Positions 48,166 to 56,704 of a stretch of 64,000 nucleotides of DNA are shown in pieces; within the stretch, counting starts at the first letter, position 1; the number at the start of each line of letters is the position of its first letter. The notes beneath the pieces are model-generated. The model was given only the letters and a program-made list of their open reading frames with translations, was not told the DNA's origin and made no database searches. The position numbers were made by a program, and so were the translations under genes. Source of the DNA: an uncultured bacterium (GTDB lineage Bacteria; Actinomycetota; Coriobacteriia; Coriobacteriales; Coriobacteriaceae); contig CAJMPU010000005.1 of NCBI GenBank assembly GCA_905215505.1, positions 60,096 through 124,095 on the forward strand, given 5' to 3'.

Positions 48166-50574
48166 CTATTTCGTCTTGCCGGTAATGAGCGTCTTAAGAC
48201 CCAGGCCGATCAGGCCCAGGCCCATGCGCACACGACCGGGGCGATGGCGCTCGATGGCCTTGGTCTTGCCGGCGGGCTTATCGCGACGGGCGCTCGTCTC
48301 GGGTGCGGGCTTAGCTGCCTGCGGCTCGGGCTGAGGTACAGGTGCGGGCTCGGGCTCAATGACGGTCGCCTGGACCTTCTGAACCTCGGGTGTGGCCGGC
48401 TGCGGCTTAGGAGCAGGGGCGGGCTTTGCCTCAATGACGGGCTCGGGCGCGGCCTCGGCGTTGCGGTAGGCACGCTCCAGCAGGGCTTCCTGCGAGTTGA
48501 AGGGTTTCTCACCCTCTGCGCGCTCCACGGGGACCCAGGTGCCGTCGCTCGTGAGGCTGCGGGCCTTCACGTTGTCGCGCAGCTGCATGCTCATGTACTC
48601 GTGCACCAGGGCGCGGCAGGTGGGGTCGAGCACGGGGAAGGCGATCTCCACGCGGTGCTCGGTGTTGCGTGTCATCATGTCGGCCGAGCTCAGATAGATC
48701 ATGTCCGAGTCCACGCCAAAGGCGTAAACGCGCGCATGCTCCAAAAAGCGTCCGACGATAGAACGGACATGCACGTTCTCGGTCTTGCCAGGAACGCCCG
48801 GCTTGAGGCACGAGATGCCGCGGATGATCATGTCCACGCGGACTCCTGCGCACGATGCCTCGGCGATCTTGTCGATGACCTCGCGGTCGGTGAGCGAGTT
48901 GAGTTTAAAGAACACGCGGGCGGGCTCGCCGGCGAGGGCGCGCTGGATCTCGCGGTCGAGCCCGCGCATGATGAGCGGTTTCAGTCCGACGGGCGCCACG
49001 CCCAGGAAGCGGTAATCGCCGCGCAGGTTGCCCAGCGACAGGTTGCGGAAGAACAGGTTGGCGTCTTCGCCGATGCCGGGATGGGCGGTCATGAGCATAA
49101 AGTCGCTGTAGAGCTTGGCCGTCTTCTCGTTAAAGTTACCGGTGCCCAAAAGCGTGAGTCGAGTGAGCGCCATGCCCTCGCGATAGGTGAGCTGGCAGAT
49201 CTTTGAGTGGCATTTAAAGCCCTCGGAGCCATAGATGACGGTGCAGCCCGCTTCTTCCAGACGCTCTGCCCACTCGATGTTATTTTGCTCGTCAAAGCGC
49301 GCGCGGAGCTCCATGAGCACCGTGACCTCTTTGCCGTTCTCGGCGGCGTCAATCAACGACTCGCACAGACGACTCTGCTTGGCCACGCGGTAGAGCGTGA
49401 TACGCAGCGAGATGCACTCGGGGTCGTATGCGGCCTCGTGTACCAGGTCCAGGAACGGATTCATGGCCTCGTAGGGGTAAAAGAGCAACTTGTCGCCCTG
49501 CAGCACCTGCTCGCGAATGGAGCGGGACATGTCGATGGTGGGGTTGGGCTGAGGCTTAAACGGCGTAAAGAGGAGCTCGTTGCGTAGATGCTCGGGAATC
49601 TTGCCCTCAATGCCGAAGACGTAGCCCAGGTCGAGCGGGATATCGCAGGTAAAGACCGAGCGGCGAGAAAGCTCGAGCGCCTTGCGGATGGTCTTGAGCG
49701 TCGCCTTCTCGAGCGACCCCGAGACCGCGAGCACTACCGGCTGCAGACGCAGGCGCTTCTTGAGGATGCGCTTCATGTGCTGGCGGTAGTCCTCTTCCTC
49801 CTCGACGCCCTCGCCGTCCGGATCGATGTCGGCGTTGCGGGTGACGCGGATGAGCGCGCGGTCGAGCGGCTTATAGGAGCCAAAGCAGCTGTCCAGGCAG
49901 GCGAGGATGACGTCCTCGAGCAGAATGTAGGAGTAGGTGCCGGCGGGCGAGGGGATCTCGACCACGCGGTTCATCGAGGCGGGAATCTCGATTAGGCCCA
50001 GCAGACTTTCCTCGTCGGTGACGCCGTCCAGGCCGCAGGCCAGGTAGAGTGCGCCGTTGCGCAGGTTGGGGAAGGGGTGGCGCGGGTCAATCACCAGCGG
50101 TGAGATGACCGGCGACACGTAGGCCTGGAAGTAGCGGGTTACAAAGGTGCGCTCCTCGGGCGTAAGCGAATCGGCACGCGCGCGGTGAACGCCCAGGGCG
50201 TCGAGCTTGCCCTCGATGCTCTTAAAGATGGACTCCCATCGGGTAAGGAGCCCGGGCATTTCGGCCATGACAGCATCGACCTGTTCGGAGGCGGTCATAT
50301 TGCTCTTGTTGTCGACAGGCTGTTTTTTGAGCTCTGCCAGATCGGACAGGCCGCCCACGCGCACCATGAGAAACTCATCGAGGTTAGACTCGAAAATCGA
50401 CACGAACTTTAGCCGCTCGAACAGCGGAACGGTCTCGTCGAAGGCTTCGTCAAGCACACGGTTGTCAAAGCGCAGCCAGCTGAGCTCTCGGTTCTGCGTG
50501 TACGAGAAGTCGCGCGGCGGCTTACGCAGCTTTGCAGCGGCTTGCTTTTTTTCGATTTTGCTCGGCATATGCAT
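48166..50574 (-). CDS. ppk1: Polyphosphate kinase 1 with an extended C-terminal tail
   Basis: Reversibly polymerises ATP gamma-phosphate into polyphosphate. 802 residues: N-terminal YTQNRELSWLRFDNRVLDEAFDETVPLFERLKFVSIFESNLDEFLMVRVGG, catalytic core with RARFDEQNNIEWAERLEEAG, the autophosphorylated His in GFKCHSKICQL (about residue 456) and GTGNFNEKTAKLYSDFML. After the normal end (about residue 695) comes a roughly 100-residue Pro/Ala/Lys-rich tail (APAPKPQPATPE, VPQPEPQAAKPAPE) closing with a basic, Gly/Leu-rich end. The tail looks disordered. ATG 50574 is chosen; 50568 is also possible. Confidence 0.92.
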   Translation of the reverse strand: MHMPSKIEKKQAAAKLRKPPRDFSYTQNRELSWLRFDNRVLDEAFDETVPLFERLKFVSIFESNLDEFLMVRVGGLSDLAELKKQPVDNKSNMTASEQVDAVMAEMPGLLTRWESIFKSIEGKLDALGVHRARADSLTPEERTFVTRYFQAYVSPVISPLVIDPRHPFPNLRNGALYLACGLDGVTDEESLLGLIEIPASMNRVVEIPSPAGTYSYILLEDVILACLDSCFGSYKPLDRALIRVTRNADIDPDGEGVEEEEDYRQHMKRILKKRLRLQPVVLAVSGSLEKATLKTIRKALELSRRSVFTCDIPLDLGYVFGIEGKIPEHLRNELLFTPFKPQPNPTIDMSRSIREQVLQGDKLLFYPYEAMNPFLDLVHEAAYDPECISLRITLYRVAKQSRLCESLIDAAENGKEVTVLMELRARFDEQNNIEWAERLEEAGCTVIYGSEGFKCHSKICQLTYREGMALTRLTLLGTGNFNEKTAKLYSDFMLMTAHPGIGEDANLFFRNLSLGNLRGDYRFLGVAPVGLKPLIMRGLDREIQRALAGEPARVFFKLNSLTDREVIDKIAEASCAGVRVDMIIRGISCLKPGVPGKTENVHVRSIVGRFLEHARVYAFGVDSDMIYLSSADMMTRNTEHRVEIAFPVLDPTCRALVHEYMSMQLRDNVKARSLTSDGTWVPVERAEGEKPFNSQEALLERAYRNAEAAPEPVIEAKPAPAPKPQPATPEVQKVQATVIEPEPAPVPQPEPQAAKPAPETSARRDKPAGKTKAIERHRPGRVRMGLGLIGLGLKTLITGKTK

Positions 50575-50585
50575 CTGTCCGTTCA

Positions 50586-50600
50586 GTCCCCGTGGGGGAC
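50586..50600. repeat. GTCCCC-GTG-GGGGAC mini-dyad
   Basis: A 15-base near-perfect dyad just upstream of ppk1, of the same word family as the other GGGGAC dyads. It could also lie in the ppk1 leader as a small hairpin. Confidence 0.5.
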
Positions 50601-50765
50601 GGTTGCCTAACACTATTCACTATTGTCTCAATTTAGTCGACCTATGGCACGGACGTATCGCGTGAACGGTATCTTTACCTACTTCTTACGCTGACAAGCC
50701 ATAGAGCTGACGCCCTTCGCGTTGTGAAAAACGGTCTATATCCTCACTCAACTGGTGAGTATGTG

Positions 50766-50779
50766 TGAATAAGAATGAT
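50766..50779. promoter_or_regulatory. ARG-box-like site upstream of arcA copy 1
   Basis: TGAATAAGAATGAT resembles the arginine-repressor half-palindrome; 347 bases before the start codon in an AT-rich stretch (50620-50995) that contains no gene. Confidence 0.3.
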
Positions 50780-50998
50780 AGGTAGCTGAATATCATCGAA
50801 TACAGACAGAAACACGAACAAGCGTCATTTATATACATAAAACCGTTTTAGATATGCAATTCTTAATCGAAAGATTGGAGTTGTAATTGCGAATGATTTT
50901 TAAGAAAAAAGAGCATTTACCTTAGAAAAGCTACTTTAGAACGCCGAAGTGCATTATGGGGGAATCATATTCGATATACCGTTCATCGAACTTTGTTG

Positions 50999-51044
50999 AC
51001 CGTTCGGGGGCGAGGTGGAATTGCGGTTGGAATTTGGATATAAC
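50999..51044 (+). promoter_or_regulatory. arcA copy 1 promoter block
   Basis: ACCGTTCGGGGGCGAGGTGGAA, 18 bases, then TATAAC. The same block with the same 18-base spacing to TATAAA occurs upstream of arcA copy 2 (54087-54132), although the surrounding DNA differs, which supports GTGGAA/TATAA as promoter and CCGTTCGGGGGC as a regulator site. Confidence 0.65.
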
Positions 51045-51125
51045 TAGAGCTGTCAGCAAGCAGCACCCGTTACGGAAGGGTGCTGAGAGATTCGGCCGAA
51101 AGGCCCGAAAGAAAGGTAGGAGGCC
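51045..51125 (+). promoter_or_regulatory. arcA copy 1 leader with two hairpins
   Basis: GTCAGCAA, hairpin AGCACCC / GGGTGCT, then TTCGGCC-GAAA-GGCCCGAA, then GAAAGAAAGGTAGGAGGCC with the ribosome site. The corresponding stems in copy 2 have different bases but still pair. Confidence 0.55.
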
Positions 51126-52367
51126 ATGACGAAAGGTCTGCACGTGCCTTCCGAGATCGGCAAGCTCAGGAAGGTCTGCCTGCACCGTCCCGGCGACGAG
51201 CTCCTCAACCTGCCGCCCGACGAGCTCGAGCGACTCCTGTTCGACGACGTCCCGTTCCTGGAGGTCGCACAGCAGGAGCACGACACCTTCGCCCAGATCC
51301 TGAGGGACCAGGGCGTGGAGGTCCTCTACCTCGAGAACCTCGTCGCGGAGGTGTTCGACCAGGTCCCCGGCGCCCGCGCCGAGTTCACCGACCAGTACAT
51401 CGCCGAGGCAGGCATCCGCGGCCAGCAGATGCCGCAGATCGTCCGCGAGAAGCTGGACTCCATCGAGGACAACCTCGAGTTCGTCAAGAAGACCATGGCC
51501 GGCATGACCAAGGCCGAGATCGACATGCCCCTCACGGCGTCCACGACCCTCGACTCCCTGGTCAACTCCGAGTCCGAGTCCGACCTGATCATCGACCCGA
51601 TGCCCAACCTCTACTTCACCCGCGACCCGTTCGCGGTCGTCGGCGAGGGCGTCAACCTCAACCGCATGTACTCGGTCACCCGCAACCGCGAGACCCTGTA
51701 CGGCAAGTACGTCTTCAAGTACCACCCCGACTACAAGGACGTCTCCCTGTACTTCCGCCGCGACTGCCAGTTCCACACCGAGGGCGGCGACGTGCTGAAC
51801 ATCAACGAGAAGACCCTCGCCGTCGGCATCTCCCAGCGCACCCAGGCCGCCGCTATCGACGTCATGGCCCAGAACATCTTCTGGAACTCCGACTCCAAGG
51901 TCGAGCGCATCCTGGCCTTCGACATCCCCGTCTCGCGCGCCTTCATGCACCTCGACACGGTCTTCACCCAGATCGACGTCGATAAGTTCACGATCCACCC
52001 CGCCATCATGGGCACCCTGCGCGTCTACGAGCTGACCGCCGGCAAGAACCCGGGCGACGTGAACATCCGCCTGATCGAGGACACCCTCGAGCACGTCCTG
52101 GAGGACGCCACCGGCGTCGACCAGGTCAAGCTGATCCCCTGCGGCGGCGGCGACCCGATCGCGGCCTCCCGCGAGCAGTGGAACGACGGCTCCAACACCC
52201 TGTGCGTCGAGCCCGGCAAGATCTGCGTCTACGCGCGCAACACCGTCACCAACGACGTGCTGTACAAGGAGGGCCTGGACCTTCTCGTCGTGCCCTCCGC
52301 CGAGCTCTCCCGCGGCCGCGGCGGCCCGCGCTGCATGAGCATGCCCTTCTGGCGTGAGGACCTCTAA
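51126..52367 (+). CDS. arcA: Arginine deiminase, copy 1
   Basis: Arginine to citrulline + ammonia, first step of the ADI pathway. 413 residues: GKLRKVCLHRPGDELLNL, MPNLYFTRDPFAVVGEGVNLNRM, the FHTEGGDVLNINEKTLAVGISQRT block with catalytic His/Glu/Asp, and the nucleophile Cys about 11 residues from the end in GGPRCMSMPFWREDL. The protein is identical to that of copy 2 and the gene differs at only one synonymous base that I could find. TAGGAGG precedes the ATG. Confidence 0.95.
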   Translation: MTKGLHVPSEIGKLRKVCLHRPGDELLNLPPDELERLLFDDVPFLEVAQQEHDTFAQILRDQGVEVLYLENLVAEVFDQVPGARAEFTDQYIAEAGIRGQQMPQIVREKLDSIEDNLEFVKKTMAGMTKAEIDMPLTASTTLDSLVNSESESDLIIDPMPNLYFTRDPFAVVGEGVNLNRMYSVTRNRETLYGKYVFKYHPDYKDVSLYFRRDCQFHTEGGDVLNINEKTLAVGISQRTQAAAIDVMAQNIFWNSDSKVERILAFDIPVSRAFMHLDTVFTQIDVDKFTIHPAIMGTLRVYELTAGKNPGDVNIRLIEDTLEHVLEDATGVDQVKLIPCGGGDPIAASREQWNDGSNTLCVEPGKICVYARNTVTNDVLYKEGLDLLVVPSAELSRGRGGPRCMSMPFWREDL

Positions 52368-52427
52368 GGTCTTCTAGGACCCGTATAGGTCTTAATACAT
52401 ACATCTAGCTGACGTTAGATGTCTCCC

Positions 52428-52461
52428 ATTGGGGCGGTGCGGGTTTTCGCGCCGCCCCAAT
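52428..52461 (+). terminator. Hairpin after arcA copy 1
   Basis: ATTGGGGCGG / CCGCCCCAAT with CTTGT after it; moderate terminator, possibly leaky into the aminotransferase. Confidence 0.6.
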
Positions 52462-52516
52462 CTTGTATGAGGAACGTCAACACGGTTGGATGACTGCTTT
52501 TGTAAGGAGCTTGGCC

Positions 52517-53641
52517 ATGGACATTAAGACGATTGGCGTTGAGGAATGGCTCAACGTTTGGGAGAAGAGCGCCACGTGGGACATCGCCCAGTCGACGATC
52601 TCGTCGCTCACCATGGGCGAGCTGCGCGCGCTCGATGAGCAGGACGGTGCCACGTTCTACGAGCGCCTGGACCGCGAGAAGATGAACTACGGCTGGATCG
52701 AGGGCTCTCCGGAGTTTAAGGCCGAGGTTGCCAAGCTGTATCGTCGCGAGGTCAATCCCGATCACATTCTGCAGACCAATGGCTGCACGGGCGCTAACCT
52801 CAACGCCATCATGGCCGTGGTCGAGCCCGGCGACCATGTCATCGCCGAGTGGCCCACCTACGCGCCGCTCTACGAGATTCCGCGTACGCTCGGTGCCGAG
52901 GTCGAGTATTGGGAGCTTCGCGAGGAGCTTGGCTGGAAGCCCGATATCGAGGAGCTTAAACGCTTGGTGCGTCCCAATACCAAGCTCATCTGCATCAACA
53001 ACGCATCGAACCCCATCGGTACGGTGCTCGATGCCGATACGCTCGGCCAGATTGCGGAGATTGCGCGTTCGGTGGGTGCCTACGTGCTGTGCGACGAGGT
53101 GTATCTGCCGCTCGAGAACACCGAGTCCTTTATGTCGATGGCCGACGTGTACGAGAAGGCCATTGTCACCAACTCGGTGTCCAAGACCTATTCGACGCCT
53201 GCTGCCCGCGTGGGCTGGGTCGTGACCGATGAAGAGGTATCCAACCGCATCCGCACGTATCGCGACTACACCATGATCTGCGGTGGCGTGTTCAACGACG
53301 CCCTGGCGACCTACGTGCTCGAGCATAAGGACAAGATTCTCGAGCGCAACCGCAAGATCGTGTTTGGCAACCGTGATATCGCGCAGGCCTGGATCGATAC
53401 ACAGCATCGCGTGTCCTGGACGGCCCCGCAGGGCGTGTCCACCTCGTTTATCCAGCTGGATATCCCCGAGGACGACGAAGATTTCTGCAAGCGCCTGTTG
53501 GCCGAGAGGGGAGTGCTGCTGGTTCCCGGCAGCCGCTTTGAGCTTCCCTGCGGTGCACGCCTGGGCTACTGCGCGAGCGAGGACGTTCTTCGCGAGGGCC
53601 TGAGGCTTCTGGGTGAGGCGCTGGCCGAGTTCGATCGCTAG
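52517..53641 (+). CDS. PLP aminotransferase within the arginine region
   Basis: 374-residue fold-type I aminotransferase: LQTNGCTGANLNAIMAVVEPGDHVIAEWPTYAPLYEIPRTLGAEV, CINNASNPIGTVLDADTL, DEVYLPLE, and the PLP lysine in TNSVSKTYSTPAARVGWVV. AAGGAG lies seven bases before the ATG. Its place between two arcA genes suggests a link to arginine, ornithine or citrulline use, or to glutamate formation, but the substrate cannot be told from the sequence; aspartate/tyrosine aminotransferases are relatives. Confidence 0.83.
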   Translation: MDIKTIGVEEWLNVWEKSATWDIAQSTISSLTMGELRALDEQDGATFYERLDREKMNYGWIEGSPEFKAEVAKLYRREVNPDHILQTNGCTGANLNAIMAVVEPGDHVIAEWPTYAPLYEIPRTLGAEVEYWELREELGWKPDIEELKRLVRPNTKLICINNASNPIGTVLDADTLGQIAEIARSVGAYVLCDEVYLPLENTESFMSMADVYEKAIVTNSVSKTYSTPAARVGWVVTDEEVSNRIRTYRDYTMICGGVFNDALATYVLEHKDKILERNRKIVFGNRDIAQAWIDTQHRVSWTAPQGVSTSFIQLDIPEDDEDFCKRLLAERGVLLVPGSRFELPCGARLGYCASEDVLREGLRLLGEALAEFDR

Positions 53642-53692
53642 GATCACGACTTCCTTCGAAGTCCGTATTCAAATTGGCCGACGATAATCGAT

Positions 53693-53732
53693 AACAGACC
53701 CGTTTCCCATGAGGGGGCGGGTCTGTTTTTTA
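53693..53732 (+). terminator. Terminator after the aminotransferase
   Basis: AACAGACCCG / CGGGTCTGTT, 15-base loop, then a T-run. Confidence 0.85.
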
Positions 53733-53875
53733 TACCGAGAAGTCAAGTTGTTACAAATGAGGCCGTACGGCAAGCTGATATCCGCTGGGCCTTATACTGA
53801 GCTTCCGGCGAACGGTACCCAGCGTCTGGTAAACGGTAGTCTGGTTGCTAAAAATGAATAGGACGAACTTTTTTC

Positions 53876-53889
53876 TGAATAAAAATCAA
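53876..53889. promoter_or_regulatory. ARG-box-like site upstream of arcA copy 2
   Basis: TGAATAAAAATCAA is close to the Gram-positive ArgR half-site TGAATAAAAATTCA; about 330 bases before the start. The AT-rich 53733-54086 region holds no gene. Confidence 0.35.
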
Positions 53890-54086
53890 AATGGTTGAGA
53901 GGCAGCAAGAATTGCGAATTCTATTCATACCCTTGCGTGAAATATGCAAATTGAGGGTGGTTTAACAAAGATTAGTTCCAATGGGATTTCCGGTTAAAAA
54001 AGCATTTAAGCACGTAAATACACTTTATTAAGTCAAAGTGTGCCATGCGTGAAGTATATGTGTATGCCGTTCACCCCTCATAAAAA

Positions 54087-54132
54087 ACCGTTCGGGGGCA
54101 AGGTGGAAGTATGGGCTGATTTTGGATATAAA
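54087..54132 (+). promoter_or_regulatory. arcA copy 2 promoter block
   Basis: ACCGTTCGGGGGCAAGGTGGAA, 18 bases, TATAAA: same block and spacing as at 50999-51044. Confidence 0.65.
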
Positions 54133-54214
54133 TATGTCGTCAGCAATAACGCCTCACACGGAGGGGCGCTAACGAATCGGCCCTGACAAGGGCCCGAAAG
54201 AAAGGTAGGAGGCC
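54133..54214 (+). promoter_or_regulatory. arcA copy 2 leader with two hairpins
   Basis: GTCAGCAA, then an imperfect stem CGCCTC / GAGGGGCG, then TCGGCCCT-GACAA-GGGCCCGA, then the same GAAAGAAAGGTAGGAGGCC. Base pairs differ from copy 1 while the pairing is retained. Confidence 0.5.
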
Positions 54215-55456
54215 ATGACGAAAGGTCTGCACGTGCCTTCCGAGATCGGCAAGCTCAGGAAGGTCTGCCTGCACCGTCCCGGCGACGAGCTCCTCAACCT
54301 GCCGCCCGACGAGCTCGAGCGACTCCTGTTCGACGACGTCCCGTTCCTGGAGGTCGCACAGCAGGAGCACGACACCTTCGCCCAGATCCTGAGGGACCAG
54401 GGCGTGGAGGTCCTCTACCTCGAGAACCTCGTCGCGGAGGTGTTCGACCAGGTCCCCGGCGCCCGCGCCGAGTTCACCGACCAGTACATCGCCGAGGCAG
54501 GCATCCGCGGCCAGCAGATGCCGCAGATCGTCCGCGAGAAGCTGGACTCCATCGAGGACAACCTCGAGTTCGTCAAGAAGACCATGGCCGGCATGACCAA
54601 GGCCGAGATCGACATGCCCCTCACGGCGTCCACGACCCTCGACTCCCTGGTCAACTCCGAGTCCGAGTCCGACCTGATCATCGACCCGATGCCCAACCTC
54701 TACTTCACCCGCGACCCGTTCGCGGTCGTCGGCGAGGGCGTCAACCTCAACCGCATGTACTCGGTCACCCGCAACCGCGAGACCCTGTACGGCAAGTACG
54801 TCTTCAAGTACCACCCCGACTACAAGGACGTCTCCCTGTACTTCCGCCGCGACTGCCAGTTCCACACCGAGGGCGGCGACGTGCTGAACATCAACGAGAA
54901 GACCCTCGCCGTCGGCATCTCCCAGCGCACCCAGGCCGCCGCTATCGACGTCATGGCCCAGAACATCTTCTGGAACTCCGACTCCAAGGTCGAGCGCATC
55001 CTGGCCTTCGACATCCCCGTCTCGCGCGCCTTCATGCACCTCGACACGGTCTTCACCCAGATCGACGTCGATAAGTTCACGATCCACCCCGCCATCATGG
55101 GCACCCTGCGCGTCTACGAGCTGACCGCCGGCAAGAACCCGGGCGACGTGAACATCCGCCTGATCGAGGACACCCTCGAGCACGTCCTGGAGGACGCCAC
55201 CGGCGTCGACCAGGTCAAGCTGATCCCCTGCGGCGGCGGCGACCCGATCGCGGCCTCCCGCGAGCAGTGGAACGACGGCTCCAACACCCTGTGCGTCGAG
55301 CCCGGCAAGATCTGCGTCTACGCGCGCAACACCGTCACCAACGACGTGCTGTACAAGGAGGGCCTGGACCTTCTCGTCGTGCCCTCCGCCGAGCTCTCCC
55401 GCGGCCGCGGCGGCCCGCGCTGCATGAGCATGCCCTTCTGGCGCGAGGACCTCTAA
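54215..55456 (+). CDS. arcA: Arginine deiminase, copy 2
   Basis: 413 residues, identical to copy 1. At the DNA level the copies match from 24 bases before the ATG to the stop codon; the one difference I found is a synonymous CGT/CGC in the fourth codon from the end. Upstream and downstream the sequences diverge at once. Followed by arcB after 105 bases. Such strict identity bounded by the gene indicates recent duplication or continuing gene conversion. Confidence 0.95.
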   Translation: MTKGLHVPSEIGKLRKVCLHRPGDELLNLPPDELERLLFDDVPFLEVAQQEHDTFAQILRDQGVEVLYLENLVAEVFDQVPGARAEFTDQYIAEAGIRGQQMPQIVREKLDSIEDNLEFVKKTMAGMTKAEIDMPLTASTTLDSLVNSESESDLIIDPMPNLYFTRDPFAVVGEGVNLNRMYSVTRNRETLYGKYVFKYHPDYKDVSLYFRRDCQFHTEGGDVLNINEKTLAVGISQRTQAAAIDVMAQNIFWNSDSKVERILAFDIPVSRAFMHLDTVFTQIDVDKFTIHPAIMGTLRVYELTAGKNPGDVNIRLIEDTLEHVLEDATGVDQVKLIPCGGGDPIAASREQWNDGSNTLCVEPGKICVYARNTVTNDVLYKEGLDLLVVPSAELSRGRGGPRCMSMPFWREDL

Positions 55457-55561
55457 GTCTTTCCGTTTCCGGTGCGGTCTCCCTACAACCGCACCGGTTT
55501 CGCCCGTCAAACGGGCACCACTAGTATTTGCGTAATTCATTTCTTCGAAAGGATTCGAACC

Positions 55562-56557
55562 ATGGGTGTTAACCTCTCCGGCCGTAGCTTCCTCAAGCTC
55601 CTCGACCTCACCACCGAGGAGATCGAGTACCTGCTCAAGCTCTCCAAGAACTTCAAGGACATGAAGCGCGCTGGCGTTCCGCACCGCTATCTCGAGGGCA
55701 AGAACATCGTCCTGCTCTTCCAGAAGACTTCCACCCGTACCCGCTGCGCCTTCGAGGTCGGCGGCATGGATTTGGGCATGGGCGTCACCTACCTCGATCC
55801 GGGTTCGTCGCAGATGGGCAAGAAGGAGTCCATCGAGGACACCGCCCGCGTTCTCGGCCGCATGTATGACGGCATCGAGTTCCGTGGCTTTGCCCAGGAC
55901 GACGTCGAGGAGCTTGCCGCTAAGTCCGGCGTGCCCGTCTGGAACGGTCTGACCACCGAGTGGCACCCCACTCAGATGCTCGCCGACATCCTGACCGTCC
56001 AGGAGAACTTCAACTACGACATCAAGGGCAAGACCCTCGTCTTCATGGGCGACTGCAAGAACAACGTCGCTCGCTCCCTCATGGTCGTCTGCTCCAAGCT
56101 CGGCATGAACTTCGTGGCCTGCGGCCCCGAGGAGTGCATGCCCGCTGACGACGTCATCGAGGCCTGCAAGCCCATCGCTGAGGCCAACGGCTGCACCATC
56201 AAGCTGACCACCGACGTCAAGGACGGCGTCACCGGTGCCGACGTTATCTACACCGACGTGTGGGTCTCCATGGGCGAGCCTGACGAGGTCTGGGCCGAGC
56301 GCATCGCTCAGCTCACCCCGTATCGTGTCACCTCCGAGGTCATGGCTATGGCCAACCCGGGTGCCATCTTCCTGCACTGCCTGCCCAGCTTCCACGACAC
56401 CAACACCACGATTGGCGCCGAGAAGTGCGAGCAGTTCGGCATCACCGAGCAGGAGGTCACCGACGAGGTCTTCGAGAGCCCCGCTTCCAAGGTCTTCGAC
56501 GAGGCCGAGAACCGCATGCACACCATCAAGGCTGTCATGTACGCTACGCTCAAGTAA
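55562..56557 (+). CDS. arcB: Ornithine carbamoyltransferase (catabolic)
   Basis: Citrulline + phosphate to ornithine + carbamoyl phosphate. 331 residues: SFLKLLDLTTEEIEYLLKLSKNFKDMK, carbamoyl-phosphate site STRTRCAFEVG, MGDCKNNVARSLMV, and the ornithine-site HCLP in IFLHCLPSFHD. GAAAGGA precedes the ATG. Position after arcA and before the carrier indicates the catabolic ADI form. No carbamate kinase gene lies in the window. Confidence 0.94.
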   Translation: MGVNLSGRSFLKLLDLTTEEIEYLLKLSKNFKDMKRAGVPHRYLEGKNIVLLFQKTSTRTRCAFEVGGMDLGMGVTYLDPGSSQMGKKESIEDTARVLGRMYDGIEFRGFAQDDVEELAAKSGVPVWNGLTTEWHPTQMLADILTVQENFNYDIKGKTLVFMGDCKNNVARSLMVVCSKLGMNFVACGPEECMPADDVIEACKPIAEANGCTIKLTTDVKDGVTGADVIYTDVWVSMGEPDEVWAERIAQLTPYRVTSEVMAMANPGAIFLHCLPSFHDTNTTIGAEKCEQFGITEQEVTDEVFESPASKVFDEAENRMHTIKAVMYATLK

Positions 56558-56572
56558 GAGCTTCTAGCATCT

Positions 56573-56609
56573 CGCTCGGGGTGCATTGCTGCGCACCCCG
56601 AGCGCTTTT
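56573..56609 (+). terminator. Terminator after arcB
   Basis: CGCTCGGGGTGC / GCACCCCGAGCG with TTTT one base later. Confidence 0.85.
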
Positions 56610-56704
56610 GTCTGGTAAAAATCTCGCACTGAGCGACATGCACGGCACGGAAGAGCCGCTTCGGGCGAGATCAGTAAATGATTTATGAAGGGGGGATGAG
56701 AACT

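Noticed and set aside
50620..51125. Possible coding sequence in the AT-rich region before arcA copy 1
   Set aside because: Only short frames without ribosome sites; the region is best explained as promoter and leader.
54140..56521. 793-codon antisense frame across arcA copy 2 and arcB
   Set aside because: Spans two real genes and the gap between them on the other strand; repeated in part opposite arcA copy 1 only because the genes are identical.
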